From contig SCFE01000004.1 of assembly GCA_004352715.1 (NCBI GenBank), positions 1,087,706 through 1,151,705 of the forward strand: a DNA stretch of 64,000 nt. The letters run 5' to 3'. Both the position numbers and the translations under genes were made by a program. Every line of letters starts with the position of its first letter. Position 1 is the stretch's first letter. The DNA comes from Hofstenia miamia. Its lineage: Eukaryota; Xenacoelomorpha; Acoela. The notes beneath the pieces were generated by a model. That model did no database searches. It was not told the DNA's origin and worked only from the letters and a program-made list of their open reading frames with translations. Shown one piece after another: positions 34,229 through 48,600 of the stretch.

Positions 34229-37200
34229 ACTCGTGTTTTTATCAAGGCTTAAAGCTTTTAAACTACTAAGTATGGCGTAAAATTCATTAAGAGAACTGTA
34301 ATAAAAAAATCAATTTCACGAAAAAAATATTTTTTTTAAGTGGCAACATTGTTTTTTGTAATGGCAGTATTGAATTCAAAATGGCAATATTAATTTTCAT
34401 TTACCTGATCCAATATTTTTTGCCTCTAAAATAGCCACTTACAGAACTTCACTACGGTATCCTCAAACCAAACTTCCGCAAATTTTTAATCGTTATATTA
34501 TTAAACAATTTTATGCGTAAATTTTAAGTTGTCAAGTTTCCGAATTCCCAAACTACACGTTCCCAAACTTTACCAAACTTTCCCAAATTTTTTAATCAAT
34601 ATATATATTGGAAATTTTAGGGTTTCTAAGTTTCCAAATTTAAACCACTTTTCCAAACTCCCAAACTTTCCCAAATCCCTAATCTTCACATCTGCCATGT
34701 ATTTATTGCATGTGTTTCCATCCTTTTTTCTATTAAGACCATTTATCTAAGCTTTTGAATATACAAATCATCAGCTTTAACATTTTATTTGCTACTGAAG
34801 TTTTAAGGAATGGGTGACATGTCATCAAACGGAAATAAATGCACCCACTCGTGTAAAATGGGAGGAATTTATAAATAGAACATTATATATTTGCGTACAA
34901 GTCACATGTGATGTATATCGAATTTACGGATGCACTTTTATCAATTCCAATATTTTTACGTCTAGCACATCGAATTGGTTTGCAACCAATTATCACAAAC
35001 TCCTGCTAACCCAATTGTATAAGTCTCTCCTGGATTTCTACTGTAAAATTTTATAATATGCCATTGCAGATATGTTGTGATAATGTGCCTAAATTCCAAT
35101 AAACCAAAGTTATCATTTGAGCAACAAGTAATGTTAGGAATGGCTTCCTGATCAACAGTTAAAATTGCATTTACAACTACATTGTCTAACCATCTTTTTA
35201 CGCACATCCTAATATCACGAACTACTATATAGATATTTCTATGTGGATTTCCCTTCATCACGTTCGTTGGTGCTAAAATTAGTCCTTCCAATTCTGCCAT
35301 TTTGCTCCATTGCAAATTGACACATTTCTTGAAGTAAGCTTATCAAAAGCACAGGGATTTAAAATTAATTTTCTTCCACAAAATGCTGTTTAAATTTGCT
35401 TTCTTCCTATAGAAGATTTTCATAAGGAGTAGTCCTTTATAACTTTTAAGAAGTATATATTTTACGTGTCATCATGATAGGAGAAACGTTTCTTTGATCA
35501 TGCCAGTATTAGGAATTCAATTTTAAAGTGTAGGAAGCTCCCCAATCTTTTCGATTTGAAGTTTTCCCATTAGCATGCCCCACTAACGAAAGCGGATTGC
35601 ATATTGGTTGGATCTTTGATGCTTTCTTCAAAATCAGTTTAACGTGCCATAACTTACGCACTAAAAACGGTATTCAACATCTGTTGTTGTTATTAAAAAC
35701 ACTCTAAAATAGGGGGTTGTCTTTTTTTCATTTAGTTTTTTAAATCCCACGAGATCGTGCATTTGCCGAGCATTTAATTCTCGCATTGTGCTCTACATGA
35801 GTAGTCTATCTAAAGAAAGAAACAGTTGGCCTTTAGAACTTTTGATTCGTTGAGCATTAGGAATGGGAAGAATTTGAAGCCCTTGAATAATTTGTTCGTA
35901 AATTTGTAAAAATGCTTTGTATCTTTAAAGTAGAAAAGAAAGTTACTTGCCTAATTTCTCATGCATTTCTTGTATGAACTTGGCTCTAAGAGGGAAATCG
36001 TCTTTTTACAAGGAAATTGTTTAGTATTTTACTTCATTACAAGTAGCCTAATAAAATTCTAGAACACAATTTTTATATATTACAGGAGAATAGCTTGATG
36101 TAAGCATGTACATTATTTAAAAACCACTGGATAAATATTGCTTCCATAATTAATACTAACAAAGGATCATTTTGTGAACGTGGAATAAAGTGGTACAAAA
36201 ATATCTGCTAGTAATCTACAGTAAACTTTCAATGATGTTTATGTCATTTCGAAATATTTAAATTTGCATTGAGATGTGTTACAAAATTGCAAATTGAAAT
36301 TTTTAAATATTTTTACTATTCAATTTTGATTTTGGCGGGTAAGTTTTTGTGCAATATATTCGAAAGTGTGTCATTTTTCCATTTATTTATAGATGTACAA
36401 ATCCGTGCCATGAGGCTGTGTAAATATATGGTTACAGAAAAGTATTTGAATTGTGTGGATATCATATTACTTTCTAGAAATTGCCCTTAGTTCGGCCTGG
36501 AACTGCCTGGAGATTGATAAGCTGAATTGCGCGGACACCCTTTGAAAAACCATTTAAATTGCAATACAAAAATGTAGAATGTAAATGGTTATCGATATCC
36601 AGTAGAACTTGTAAAATTGCTACTCTAAAAGCACATAGAAAGAAATGACGATTCATTAAACCGTCATTTAAAAATGGCTATTTTTTCTAAACAATTCAAA
36701 ATACAAACTATGCATTTTCAATTCAAATATAATTGATTTTTGTCATAACGTAGCCTTAGGGGAATCTATTGTTTCCTCGCATGCCTCCGAATTCTAATTT
36801 AAATCACCAAATGCCTTAGTTCAATTTAGGAAAACATTTACTTTATAAATTGACATTTCTACATGCGCTTTATTTTACGCTCATTGACGGCTATTTTTTT
36901 GCACAAAATTTACAACCTCTCAAAAATCACTGAACACCAGCTGACATATCTTCTCTAATAGAAAGTGCTTTGAACAATAATAGCTGGTTCAAAACAGTCA
37001 TACATTAGAGCAAAATTGGCGCAAATGTCGCATCTCTTATTTACTCCTATGTAAGAACACTTAGCAATGACGGCTCTTCACGTACCTTGTTTTTTCACTT
37101 TTAAATTTCGACGGCTATAGCTGTTCGGGCTAATTGGACCAGCATGAAAAGCTAAGGCGAACGTGAATGTGTTAAGCTGATAATTTTATACCTTGTATAT

Positions 37201-39335
37201 ACTATTTGGTGGATATATGTAAGCGCATTCATTTGCATTATTGCAATCTTTATATTCTCATGAATTGTTTGTGAAACACGTATTTGTGCCATTTTTTCCA
37301 TATGATGTTTTTCTAAAATTTCGTCAGTAACTATTTGCAACTGTTACTTGTGTCTTGAGTTAAAACGTAATGGAAATGTGTATACAATGGGTTATAAAAC
37401 TTGCTAACTTAATTTCGTTTCGACGGAATCAAATCTGAAGCGATATGAAGAAAATTTAGTTCCAATATCATCTGGATCAATGTTAAACTATTAAATATCG
37501 CAAAGTATGAAACACAAAAAACGTAAGAATAATTTTCCATTTCACTAAAAATGATGTATTTTAAGTTGTAATACATTCGTTTTTTCTTAAAAAAATACCA
37601 ATTCACTACATTTTATTACAAAAGCAATTGTTTTTTGAATGGAAAATATATAGATTTGAGTAAATATAAACTTATATTTTTTAATTATTTGTAATTTATC
37701 TATTAGTAAATCAATTTTTGTGAATTTTATTGCTTAGCTAACAAATTTATTAGCACGCTGTAAATATGAAAAAATATATGTATACAAAAGAAAAAATATA
37801 TGCAATCTTTAAAATTCTAGTAAAAAAATATAAGTGTATATCGTTCGAAAATTTTGAAATGTTTGGCATAAATATCATTCCATTATAATTTTGCAATCAA
37901 TTTGAACAAATCACATTATTATATAAAGGAAACACTTCTCAGATGATTCAAAATAGTGGGCGAGAAGTGTCTTGCTTGTAGATGTCGATATTATGCCAAG
38001 AATCTTAATGAACTCTGCGTAAAATATATCGCTGGATGGGGAAAATCCGTGATTGATGTACGGTGGGAATTAGCATTTAGTTGAATTTATTGATATTTGA
38101 AGTCAATTCATTCATCAATGGGATTATTATATGCGTTTGTGTGAAGCTGATTATAGAAGTCAGATCATCTGTTGACTGAATGAAGATTCTCACTATTGCA
38201 GTTGAATCCGAAATAAGTTTAGAAGAAAAACTTGGCCCTATGATGGGCTCTAATACACTCCACTGGAAATGGCTTGGATCTCACTGTTATGACAATTGTA
38301 GTGAGCGGAAGGTTGTGTTCTGGTAATCTACAAGTCAGTGAATCATGTTGCTAAAAGGATCACTTCCAGTTATTTATCTGTTTCTCATGGTGAATATTTT
38401 CCAAAGCTTTGCTAGATAAGGAATATTATCACCATCTTCAATTGAATCGTGGGAATGCTTACAAGTGATCTTTTCTTTTCTCTGGTAATCAACCGCCCTA
38501 GTAGAAAACATTGCCATATAAGCTCTACAATTGAATTTTGAGTTTGAAATCAGTTTAGAAGAAATAATTTAGTGAATAATGCATTCTCCAATGGCGAATT
38601 AAAACATAATATGGTATTGCATTATAATTTTTTTACCAACGTCATATAAGGTTTTGATCTCGTTCATTCAATGCATTTAAATAGAAATACTGACATAGCC
38701 TTTAAAAACATATTTTCGTGACATTTTAAATGCTATCCACTGGTATATGATTCGGATCAAACATAATGGAATAGTGTAGCGAAAAGTGAAATTCAAGTTG
38801 CTACAATATTTTTAATCAATCTCTTATTATTGATTATTAATTTTCCGAATTTGGAGATGAATAAATCTGTCTATTTGCAATAATAGTTATAATGAATTTG
38901 GTTGTATCACAAACAGTGATTGGTTTCATTTGAATTATATTGAAATTTGGCTTATGATGAAGACTTCATTTGCTTCGAGTAGATTTAATAAAGTAATGAT
39001 TTAGTTAAATGTAAAATTTGTATTTTATTGAGTTATACCTGTTTTTTAAACATTTATTCGTTTACAAGCTGCTGTGTGGTAAACGCATGCAATAAGTTTT
39101 TGCAATTTTGGTTATTTTCTATAATCCATTAATGCTTTTTAGGTATGTAGTTTTTCTACAAGTGACCTATTAATTATTTCTGTAAATAATCTACTGTAAT
39201 GGATATAATTGTTTATTTTTTATTTGATAGTTCATGTACTAACAAGAATTTTTTATTTAGGATTTTCCCATTAAATTTATAATATAGTGTTGGATTCCAT
39301 GATACATTGTTAAAATTTGTGAGATTTTCACCAAG
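34229..39335. other. Intergenic region upstream of POLD3, no supported gene
   Basis: AT-rich sequence with normal CpG content. The minus-strand ORF 35315-34962 (117 codons) is the longest; it has an even composition but matches nothing I know. Related short blocks occur at 38204 and 38545 (AGTTTAGAAGAA). No TATA box stands out before the POLD3 start. Confidence 0.4.
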
Positions 39336-40153
39336 ATGGAAAGTTATTTTTCAAATCTTGACGAATATTTAGAAGTCGACAAAAAAGTGGTATGCATCGA
39401 ATTACAGTTATCCTTACTATCATGTTATATACTGCACATTATTTAGTATTTATTATAATGCATTATTCATTTTTTTTAACAAAGTGTTTATTTCTGTGCT
39501 GCACAATTTAGAAAAGACGCAAATTTTGTACCTCTACTGCCATTAAAACAGGATATTTTAAATGACACCTCAGTGATTCTTTTCAAAGGAAATTTCCTAA
39601 ATCGATCCTAAATATAAATAATATTTGTTTATAGACTCTCAGCTTAGAGCTACTTGTTTGTTATTATGATTCATTCATTGATCCTTCATTTAAAGCAATT
39701 GTAGATATTTGCAGAATTTGGGTATGTCTCGTAGTCTTCAAATCGATTCTTAGTAATAAAAGTTTTGAACATGGATATATGTAACCTAAACTGTTTTAGC
39801 AAACAACCCAGCTCGTTTTTAAAATCCAGCAGTTTAGTAGGACCATTCATCAAATTCGATCGAGCAAGCAGGCAACTTAAATTATGGCTGAGCCACTAAA
39901 ATAAAATTGGAGTATTTTCACAGCGCAATACAAATGTCTCACTTTCCCTTATTTGTGCTCCTTGTCTGATTAAATAAAAATAATACAATCACACGTTGCT
40001 ATTAATTTTCTTATTATGATTAGTTCAACACACTATAAGCTGCTATCAAAATATGCATTATTGGTCTCTGCATAGCTTACAATGCACATAGACTTTTACA
40101 CAATATATTTTATAGTCTTAGTAAAGATATTTCTTGGTAGATATATCGTCAGT

Positions 40154-40203
<50 letters not shown>

Positions 40204-43200
40204 CCAACTGTGCTTTGTGTGTCAATAAATTCAATAAGTTATTGAAATTTTGTTGTTTAACGCTTTTCGCGCTAAACTATGCATGTTTCTTGAAGAAATA
40301 CATTAATCCCTTCCAAATATTCCCAGAAAAGCAATAGATATTTCACGTATTTTTCCCTTTAAAGTTAGAATTGAATATTAAGGTTGTTAGAAAATTTTCA
40401 TCAGCCATATCTGCTATTCGCTATACTATTGAGCTAGTTCTAAACATCCTCGTATGCTCTATCTGAATTGTCAATCTTATCCAATAGTCTAAAGAACTGT
40501 CGTGATTCATATCACTGCAGCCATTTGAATTTATTAACCGACAACATCAAATTTTTCATTAGTGCAAGAGATGGCATCCATAATATTTAGTAAGATTTTT
40601 GTCTGTTGAAAGATATTATTTCATCACAAAGTCAATTTAGCTTTTCAATTCAACAATATCATTTGTAAGAAAAGCGATTTATTTAGAGTTATACAATAGA
40701 TTTTGATAGGGGAATTATAGCAATCTCATTTAAAAACCATCCTATAATGTTCTCAGGAAAAATTGTTTTGGAATTTTTCTCTTTTTTCTTTGTCTTCAAT
40801 ATAAATCCATTATTACCGCTGATATCATTGCTCATATACACTTTTGCTTAAGTCTGATGTTTACAAAATAATTCAAACTTGTGTGGTACAAATATCATAT
40901 TTTTGATGAAAATTATGCAGAATATTTATATTTTCGCAATTATTGATAAGCGATATTCCTTTTTAAGTTATTTTAGGTGCTACTGAAATGGTTTTGCAAG
41001 GAACATAGTATATCTTTACAGTTTGGAAAAGAGTAAGATCTTATATTTTCATTGTTTTTCTAATTAGTCGGTTTAGTTTGTTCTTGAAATATGGCTCCCA
41101 CACGCCTAACGTGTTCTGTACTTATTCTATTGTTGGCTACAAACTGAAAAATGGAATCAAGGTGATTAATTATTAGATATATTTCCTTCGATTTTTATTT
41201 ATTTTTTCAGAGCCAATGAAAGTAAAATTATTTACATTATTGATCAATACACTGTTAAGAACTATGTGTTTAATAAATAACAGCTTTTGCATGAATTGTT
41301 TAGGCCATTAATCCCCATAGTTATAGAGCCTATTTCATTCATTGTCTTAAGAAAATTTCAAATATTCCACAGCAGAACTGAAAATCATAAAATATTAGCC
41401 CTATTCTAAGATACACTACCTAGTGTATTGACATTAAATTCTATTTTTCATTTTTAAAAATGGCCAAAATTCACTTTATTTTCTTTCAGCTTAAGATGCT
41501 AGGGGGGTGATACACGGTCAAACTTGTATCACCCCTTCAAACTTGTCGTCCAACTTGATTTCAGCGATCTAATCGCTTTTGATTATTCTCCTCAAACAAA
41601 TGCGCGGGTAGTTAAGTTTGATAGTGTATCACCTCGTTCAAACAAGTGTGCCACACTTTTTCTCGCTATTGCGCAGTTAATAACCCCGTTTACACAAGAT
41701 ATTGAAAAACTAAATTCGGCGTATTAGCCAGTACGGCACCATTTGTTGATCAAATTTTTTTTGTAGATTGTATTAATCCGGGTTTGCACGTGCTCCGCTT
41801 TAGTAAAAAATATATTTATTTTGGTGAATTCTAATTCGTTACATACAAGGTTTTATTTGATGGCTAAGTATATCCCATTACCGCAGGCAAAAGCGCGTTT
41901 GAATCTGTATTCGTTACTTAGAGAAACTCCTCAGACATTATTCCTCTCCAATAACAGCAAGGTTTTGAGATTTTTTTCGGTATGAGAAGATTTTAGTGAC
42001 AAAAATAGCATGGATGCTTTGCGTAACCAGCTTTGACGCCCAGCAACATATTGAGTACTTTCAGATCAGCCATTACAACTCATTCATGCTTCTCATAAGC
42101 TATGCAATTCAGCATCCATTCCACAGAATCCCTAACTTGTTTCACACTGGCATACGCTATGGGAATCGTTGGAAGATCATTGTTTTTGAACATTAATGCT
42201 GCCTTTAAACTAGATATGGATGCATCCAGAAAGAAGCACCAATCTTCCTTCAAATAACAAATTCCTAGTGCGTCCATAAGTCCCTCGACGTCATTGCAGA
42301 AAGAATAAGATCCAGCTGTTGTGAAGAACGAGCAAAATTCTTGACTTCGCGTGTTCACTGATCGAAAAGTTACAGCCTTCAGTTTCCTGTGCATGTCACT
42401 ATCGAGTTTGAGCATTTTAAGACACTTTGTTGATGCATTTTTAGATAAACCGAGCTCGCGGCAGAAATCGTTAAATTGGGGAACAGACCACTCAATTGAC
42501 TTTTGTTCACTGTGTTCAAAATCAGGATCGTTTGCATCTTCATTTCCATTGATTTCTGATTCATCACTAGAAGAGCTGTTTGGTTCATCACGATCTGCAA
42601 AATCTGGAAAATTCATTCTGGTTATCTTACAGCCAACACAATCAACGTATTCTGCTTTGCCATGTTGTGGTCGTTTAATGGTACAAAAGTAGCACACCCC
42701 ATCCGCATGACTGGCGAAGTTCGTCCATATTGCTGGGCACTTAAAGGGCAGCTGAAAAGTGCTGTCCTTATTATACCTGTAGAGATTACGTTGACAACTT
42801 GTGCATATATACGAGGGCGAAAAATCCATTTCTACGTCGCGGCAGCTAGTTTTGAAGCACCTCCAATAGGCATCGCGCAGAACTGGCGTAAAATTTCTGC
42901 GTTTTCCGCTTATGAATTCAGCACATATATAACAAAATTCGTCCGGATTTCTCGTATGTCCTCTCGAATCCATAATTCTAAAATTAGATGAACGCTATGT
43001 TATTCCAAATATATGAAAATTATGTTATGGATGATAAAAATCAACAACAATACATAAAATGATATCGAAAAAAACTATATCATGTGTACAATATGTGGTG
43101 GCCATGATGCACTCAAGACTTAGTGATTTGCACGTCATGTGGACTAGTAACACGCTACACCGTGAGGGTATCGCAAGCCATTTAGACTATGCGCTTAGGA

Positions 43201-45475
43201 GTGTACACTGTGCAATTAGTCACTCACCTCCATTTGCTGGCTTAACGATAGTGTTGAAATGTTGGTTTGTTGTTTTCAGCAAAACATGTACTACGAAAGT
43301 TGAAATATTCTGGGACTGTAATTAGCCTATTATAGTGCATTGAATGCCGCAAGAATTTGGCGGGCGCAAATTTCGTGTTAGACCTGTGTTATACAATTGT
43401 GGACAGAGAACATGTTTGCATTTATAGAACTTTATAAATAGTTCCTTTGTTTGTGAAAAGCTCATCTTTTAAAAATAGGAATATGCGCATGCGTGAAAAA
43501 ACATAATTATTTCTAGATTTAATATGTATTAGAATTACATCAATTTATTGTTTTGTTTACTTCTTTAACTTATGTCACTAGAATTGTTTAAAATCCATTC
43601 TCATAATACGTTTATAAATGTTTCACCTAATTATAGCACTAATATAGGAAATAAAGGAAATAGCTTTATATATGAACATCACAATTTTTTACAGATTACA
43701 TAACAAACAAAAGGAATTCTATTTGCCAAGTATGATGTTAAATAATTGTTGGGCATCGAATGTCACGAAGTGTGCGACCTGTGGTGAAAAAACTTTAGGT
43801 GGCAAAAATTTGCTGTTTTGATATAATACTATCATGATCAAACTATCTCTGATCATGTACATTCTCAAACCTTTTACAATTTAGAACTGACTTGTGTGTA
43901 TTTCTAATTTTTTGTAATAGAAAATTTAATAAAACAGTAACCTAATTCAGCATAGCTAAACATTGTCAAATTGTATTACCAGTACTTGCATAGATAACTA
44001 AATATTAACTGGATGCGAAACGGTTGGCAAGTGACGCTTAATTTTAACGAATATGTTGGAATAATCTAAACATGATTGCGAAATATTATGCTTGATGTCG
44101 GAGCACTTAATATTCCCCGCTTACTCTATTTACCCCTTCGAACTATTGCGACATATTGAGTGCCACTAGTCAGTGAAATAAATAAAAATTTTCCCGAAAG
44201 TATTGAATTAGATTCTAGTTGAAATCTCTACAAGTTTGACCGTGTATCACTCCCTTAACTGTCAAAGTTGAATGTATTGCAGATGGAAATAAATCTACTT
44301 TGTGAAAAACATTAATTTATGTTTCAGCTTAAGTAGAAATGTGAAATATACTTTTAAGAGGAAGGGATATAAAGATTGGAAATTCTCAAATGAAAGAGTT
44401 TAAACCTAATTGATATATTCAAAACAAAACATTATGAAGTATGTAGATAAGATATTTATGACGATGTTTGAATCAAATTACTGCTTTAATGCTTATATAG
44501 CTATTTGCATTTTAGGTACTTCATCTGAGCCTTTCATCATGCTCTAATTCGTCCGAGTTCGCAACTGTTCTTTCTGCAGAGCCTTTTGCCTTGCATCCCC
44601 AAAAAATTCAGGTTTTAGACTGATTTTAATATTGTTATTAATTTGCAATTTCAAGTTTTGTCATTTGTAACTTCAATACCGCCATTTTGGTAAATGTACA
44701 TTAAAGCAATACAGATGTATGCATTCAGTATTTCTGAAGTGTGTATGATAGAAATGATGAACTTAGATCCGTCTCTTACTTTCTAATTTCCAATAGTTTC
44801 ATTGTCATTCTTTATTCTAAAACATTACTACGATTTCACTTTTTTCAAATATTCTACCATATTGAATCAATTCACTAAACAATTTAAGCGTTTTGAAATT
44901 TAAATTTTCTATTCGTCAAGTTTTGTAATACTGAAGAAATTCGTTGTCATTTCTTTAAGAACATCTATGCTATTTTATTAATATTTTTTTCCTAGAGAAC
45001 CAAAAAAATGTAATGAGCATTAATATAAATAGAAATGGGGTCCCATATTTTCTATTGTATTAAAAGCAGTAAATATCGTTAGATAAATTGCATTCAAGGT
45101 GTATTATGTAGTATTAATCGAAGATTTTTAGAATCCAATGCTGTTTCTGGGCTTAGATGACTTTTCTGTGTCAAAATCAGTACTTCTTCCTCAAGTCTGC
45201 GTATCGGGAATTCCCAAAGTCGTCGACATCAGAAAAGATAGCAGTCCTGAGAAAATAGCAACTCTTTCGCAAACGGAAACTAAGCAAGCACATAAACTAG
45301 CTACTGCTTCACCAACTAAAACCGTGGATGTAGCTGCTATGCAACCCACCAAGAAATCGAAGTCTGAGCAGAAGTCCACTTCTATAGATAAGATGTTGAA
45401 GCAACCAACTCGTGACAATTCAAAAATTGATAACAAATTAAAACAAGTATGATGTAGATTTGCATTAATTAATGT

Positions 45476-45508
<33 letters not shown>

Positions 45509-45605
45509 NNNNNNNNNNNNNNNNNNNNNNNNNNNNNNNNNNNNNNNNNNNNNNNNNNNNNNNNNNNNNNNNNNNNNNNNNNNNNNNNNNNNNNNNNNNN
45601 NNNNN

Positions 45606-45640
<35 letters not shown>

Positions 45641-48600
45641 AGAATAGCTTAAATGCCAAATCAGCTAAGTCAAAATTTTGAGTATTATTTTAGCTGTTTT
45701 TACGTGCTCTATTATGACCTGCGCACTAGTTGAAAGTAAAAAATTGAAATCTTTAATTTTTTCTCTATTTCCAATTAGATTTACAGGACAACTCAATCTC
45801 GATCTGTAGTCAGGGATTCGACTCAGACTCGAGATGCACAATTTGGACTCGCAAGAGCCTATGTCATAATATACAAGAATGGCCCTGTAGTTTTCATAAA
45901 ACAAGAATTGAAGATGTTTTACTATTTACAATTTAAAAAAAAAGACTTCAGGTTTGACTGATGATTCATATAATACGAAACGAATTCTTTAAATTAAATA
46001 TAGCGACCACTACTCTTAAACCATATTTTACTTTAAAATGCACTGTTCTTTAAATGTTTACATCATTTATTTAGAACATATCAAAGTCTTCTCCAGTGAA
46101 AAAGCCCGAGGTGGATTCCAATTATGTATCTCAGGTTGACTTTAGGTGTGATCGGTCATTATTTCTTCCTTTTAGAATTCAGACTCAAATCATTCAGAGA
46201 AGCACACTCTGGTTGAACTGAATGTTGGTGAAGAAATTCCTGCTAAGAAAATTAAACAGTCTAGGGAGACTTCTAAGATCAAAGGTAGGCGATTTGGCGA
46301 GTAGAAGTAAATATACACTATAGTTACTAGTTATTCCTTTGATGAATTCTGGTTGAACAAAGATTCAAAGTTTAAGATACAGAGTTTAGGCACAGCCTGA
46401 AGTTTTACAAGTAGTTGATGTCGTTTTATTCAGACATATTTCAATAATTGTTCTTTTACAATAGAGCCTTAAGAAAATTATAGTAACTAATTGTTATAGC
46501 TATAAAATGAGTTACATCAAAAAGTTGGCACCATTATGCATTATAGAGTAGGATTTCATATACGTTAGCTTGTGCAAGTGAGTGACTGTAATTTAATGCA
46601 ATCATTTATGTCAAAAGCACAAAATGTACAAAAATGGAGATCGATTGATATGGGATAATATCGACGAGTTAGGCTACGGTTAGTCTAGGTGATTGATTAA
46701 AAGTGATCTGTCGCGTTTTAAAGCATTGCACGTCTATCTACCCGAGATAACTAGCGATGTGACGGTCACAGGGAAGTCGCGCGTTCGATCATCTAGTGTA
46801 ACCGTAACCTTAATTATAAAATTTGGGTACTTTCTAAGCAGAATATTAATATTAACTAAATCATTGGTTTTAAACAGACTGTTTTTGTGTGCCTGCATGA
46901 ATCAGGTGAACTCTTATATAGGATCCAGTTTCTGATATAATTGTAAACTATTTTTGTATACACATGTAGTAGAATGAATATTTATAAAATCAAGAAGCCC
47001 TTGGATACGTAGGCTCTTGTTCAAGCAATTTAATGTACTAAAATTTTTGTTATCGTTAAAAGTATCTATGACAAACTGTCTTTCATAATGCATTGTTGAT
47101 ATTGACAGATAAATGTAGAATCCTTTCTACAATTGATTGTTCATCCTTACACATGCTGACACCAGAATCTAATCTTCATTTCGTGTTAGTGATTCTTAGT
47201 GACTAATACTCACTAACAATGTATTCATTGCTTTTTGGCATGTGCAAGCTTTTCTAATTTTAAATGTTGCTGTTGTTTTGGCAGTTTCAACGTACCACAT
47301 TCCTTTATTCTTCTATTCTACATTTCGAATATGTCAGCTATTTTGCAGGATAAACCTTTTAACTATTATTGGCGAGTGCTGTGTCTGTGGAATTCACAAA
47401 TTTTAAATTGTTGGACTAATGTTTTAAATCTAGTAGTCTTGATTTCACTATGTGTTCTTTTGCTATGTCAAGATATCTCGGTGAAAACCTACTTATTAGT
47501 ATATTGTGCTGGAAGTTGCGTAATGACGAACATCGTTTCTTTCTGTGCACATCTATTCCGTCCACGAAACAATCAAACATATTGCGCAGTGTTCATGCTG
47601 GATGTCTTTGCGTGTTCGTTGCAGGGTATCACGAGTAACAGTGTTTTGACACTTCTCATTTCCCTGAAGCATTTTGGCTGCTATTCATGGATTGCATTAT
47701 TTCTCTTACGATTTGTGTTCTTTTATTTGTTCATTAATTCAATCAACAATTTCTTTTCAAGTGTAAAAACTCGGCTTGCCAATAACTTACTTGAGCATGT
47801 CAGTGTTTTCAATAGCATGCATTTAGAAATAACAATCGGTGTTTTATATTATTACATTGTCCTGTACTTCAACACCGATCAAGCATGGTTTTTGATCTAT
47901 TTTGCTGCGTTTAATGTTGCGTTCGTTTCTGCACCTATTTTGTTTTCCCTGTCTTATCGTTGGCCAAATCTTGGGGTATATTTTCATTCAGTTAGCCATG
48001 TTTCTTGTTCATTATCAGTATGTCTTACTTTACTTTACCTTCTATGGAACACATCGTACACGGGATCCCCAAAATGTTATATCGCCTCTTTTATCATAAT
48101 AGTTGCTTCAGATATTTTCAATTTCGTTGTTATAGCACACAAATCTAAACAGATTTATGAATTTGTAAGAGAAAATCTTCCTGAAGACCTTTCTTCAACT
48201 CCAGTTTAAATCTTCTCTTGACAGTTGTGAATCACTCTTCGAATTGAGTGCCATAAGTACTACATGCAATGTCTCTTCAAAAAACTCTTCGAAAGCCCCA
48301 AACTCTTGTGGTTAATTGAAAGATTTTGATGAGCTGTTATTAAATATTATACTTGGAATTTACAGAATTTTTTTCATTAGAATTTCGACCTGACTTTTTT
48401 TAGTTGTATAAGTTGACAACAATTACATTAATTAAAAATTGCATTTAAACAGGTTTGATGACATTTTAGTCGAATACTGTAGACTACTAAAATAAATTTT
48501 GCACAAAGCACAATGGAGGAAAGTTTAAAATCAATGTATTTTTAAAATTGTTCCGGGCAATTGCTAACTTTGGTATATTTCAATCCCTTTTTAATAGATT

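Larger units (their letters stand above)
41502..44254. mobile_element. TIR-bounded DNA element in POLD3 intron 4
   Basis: The ends are inverted: 41503-41526 and 44231-44254 match over 24 bp with one mismatch (core GTGATACACGGTCAAACTTG). Flanks are CTA on the left and TTA on the right, a possible imperfect 3-bp Harbinger-type target. Parts of the TIR recur inside at about 41527 and 41622. It carries one minus-strand ORF (42973-42080) and no recognisable transposase. Confidence 0.7.

Noticed and set aside
34962-35315. Minus-strand 117-codon ORF as a gene
   Set aside because: No family resemblance, no supporting exon structure and no sister copy in the window. Left as unproven.
46672-46809. tRNA-derived SINE or tRNA gene (B-box-like GCGTTCGATC)
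   Set aside because: No A box or cloverleaf; inverted ends with TTA flanks explain it better as a MITE.
47235-47330. Upstream extension of the PAQR frame
   Set aside because: It starts at TTG and adds a Cys-rich segment unlike the family. ATG at 47331 fits the PAQR N-terminus.
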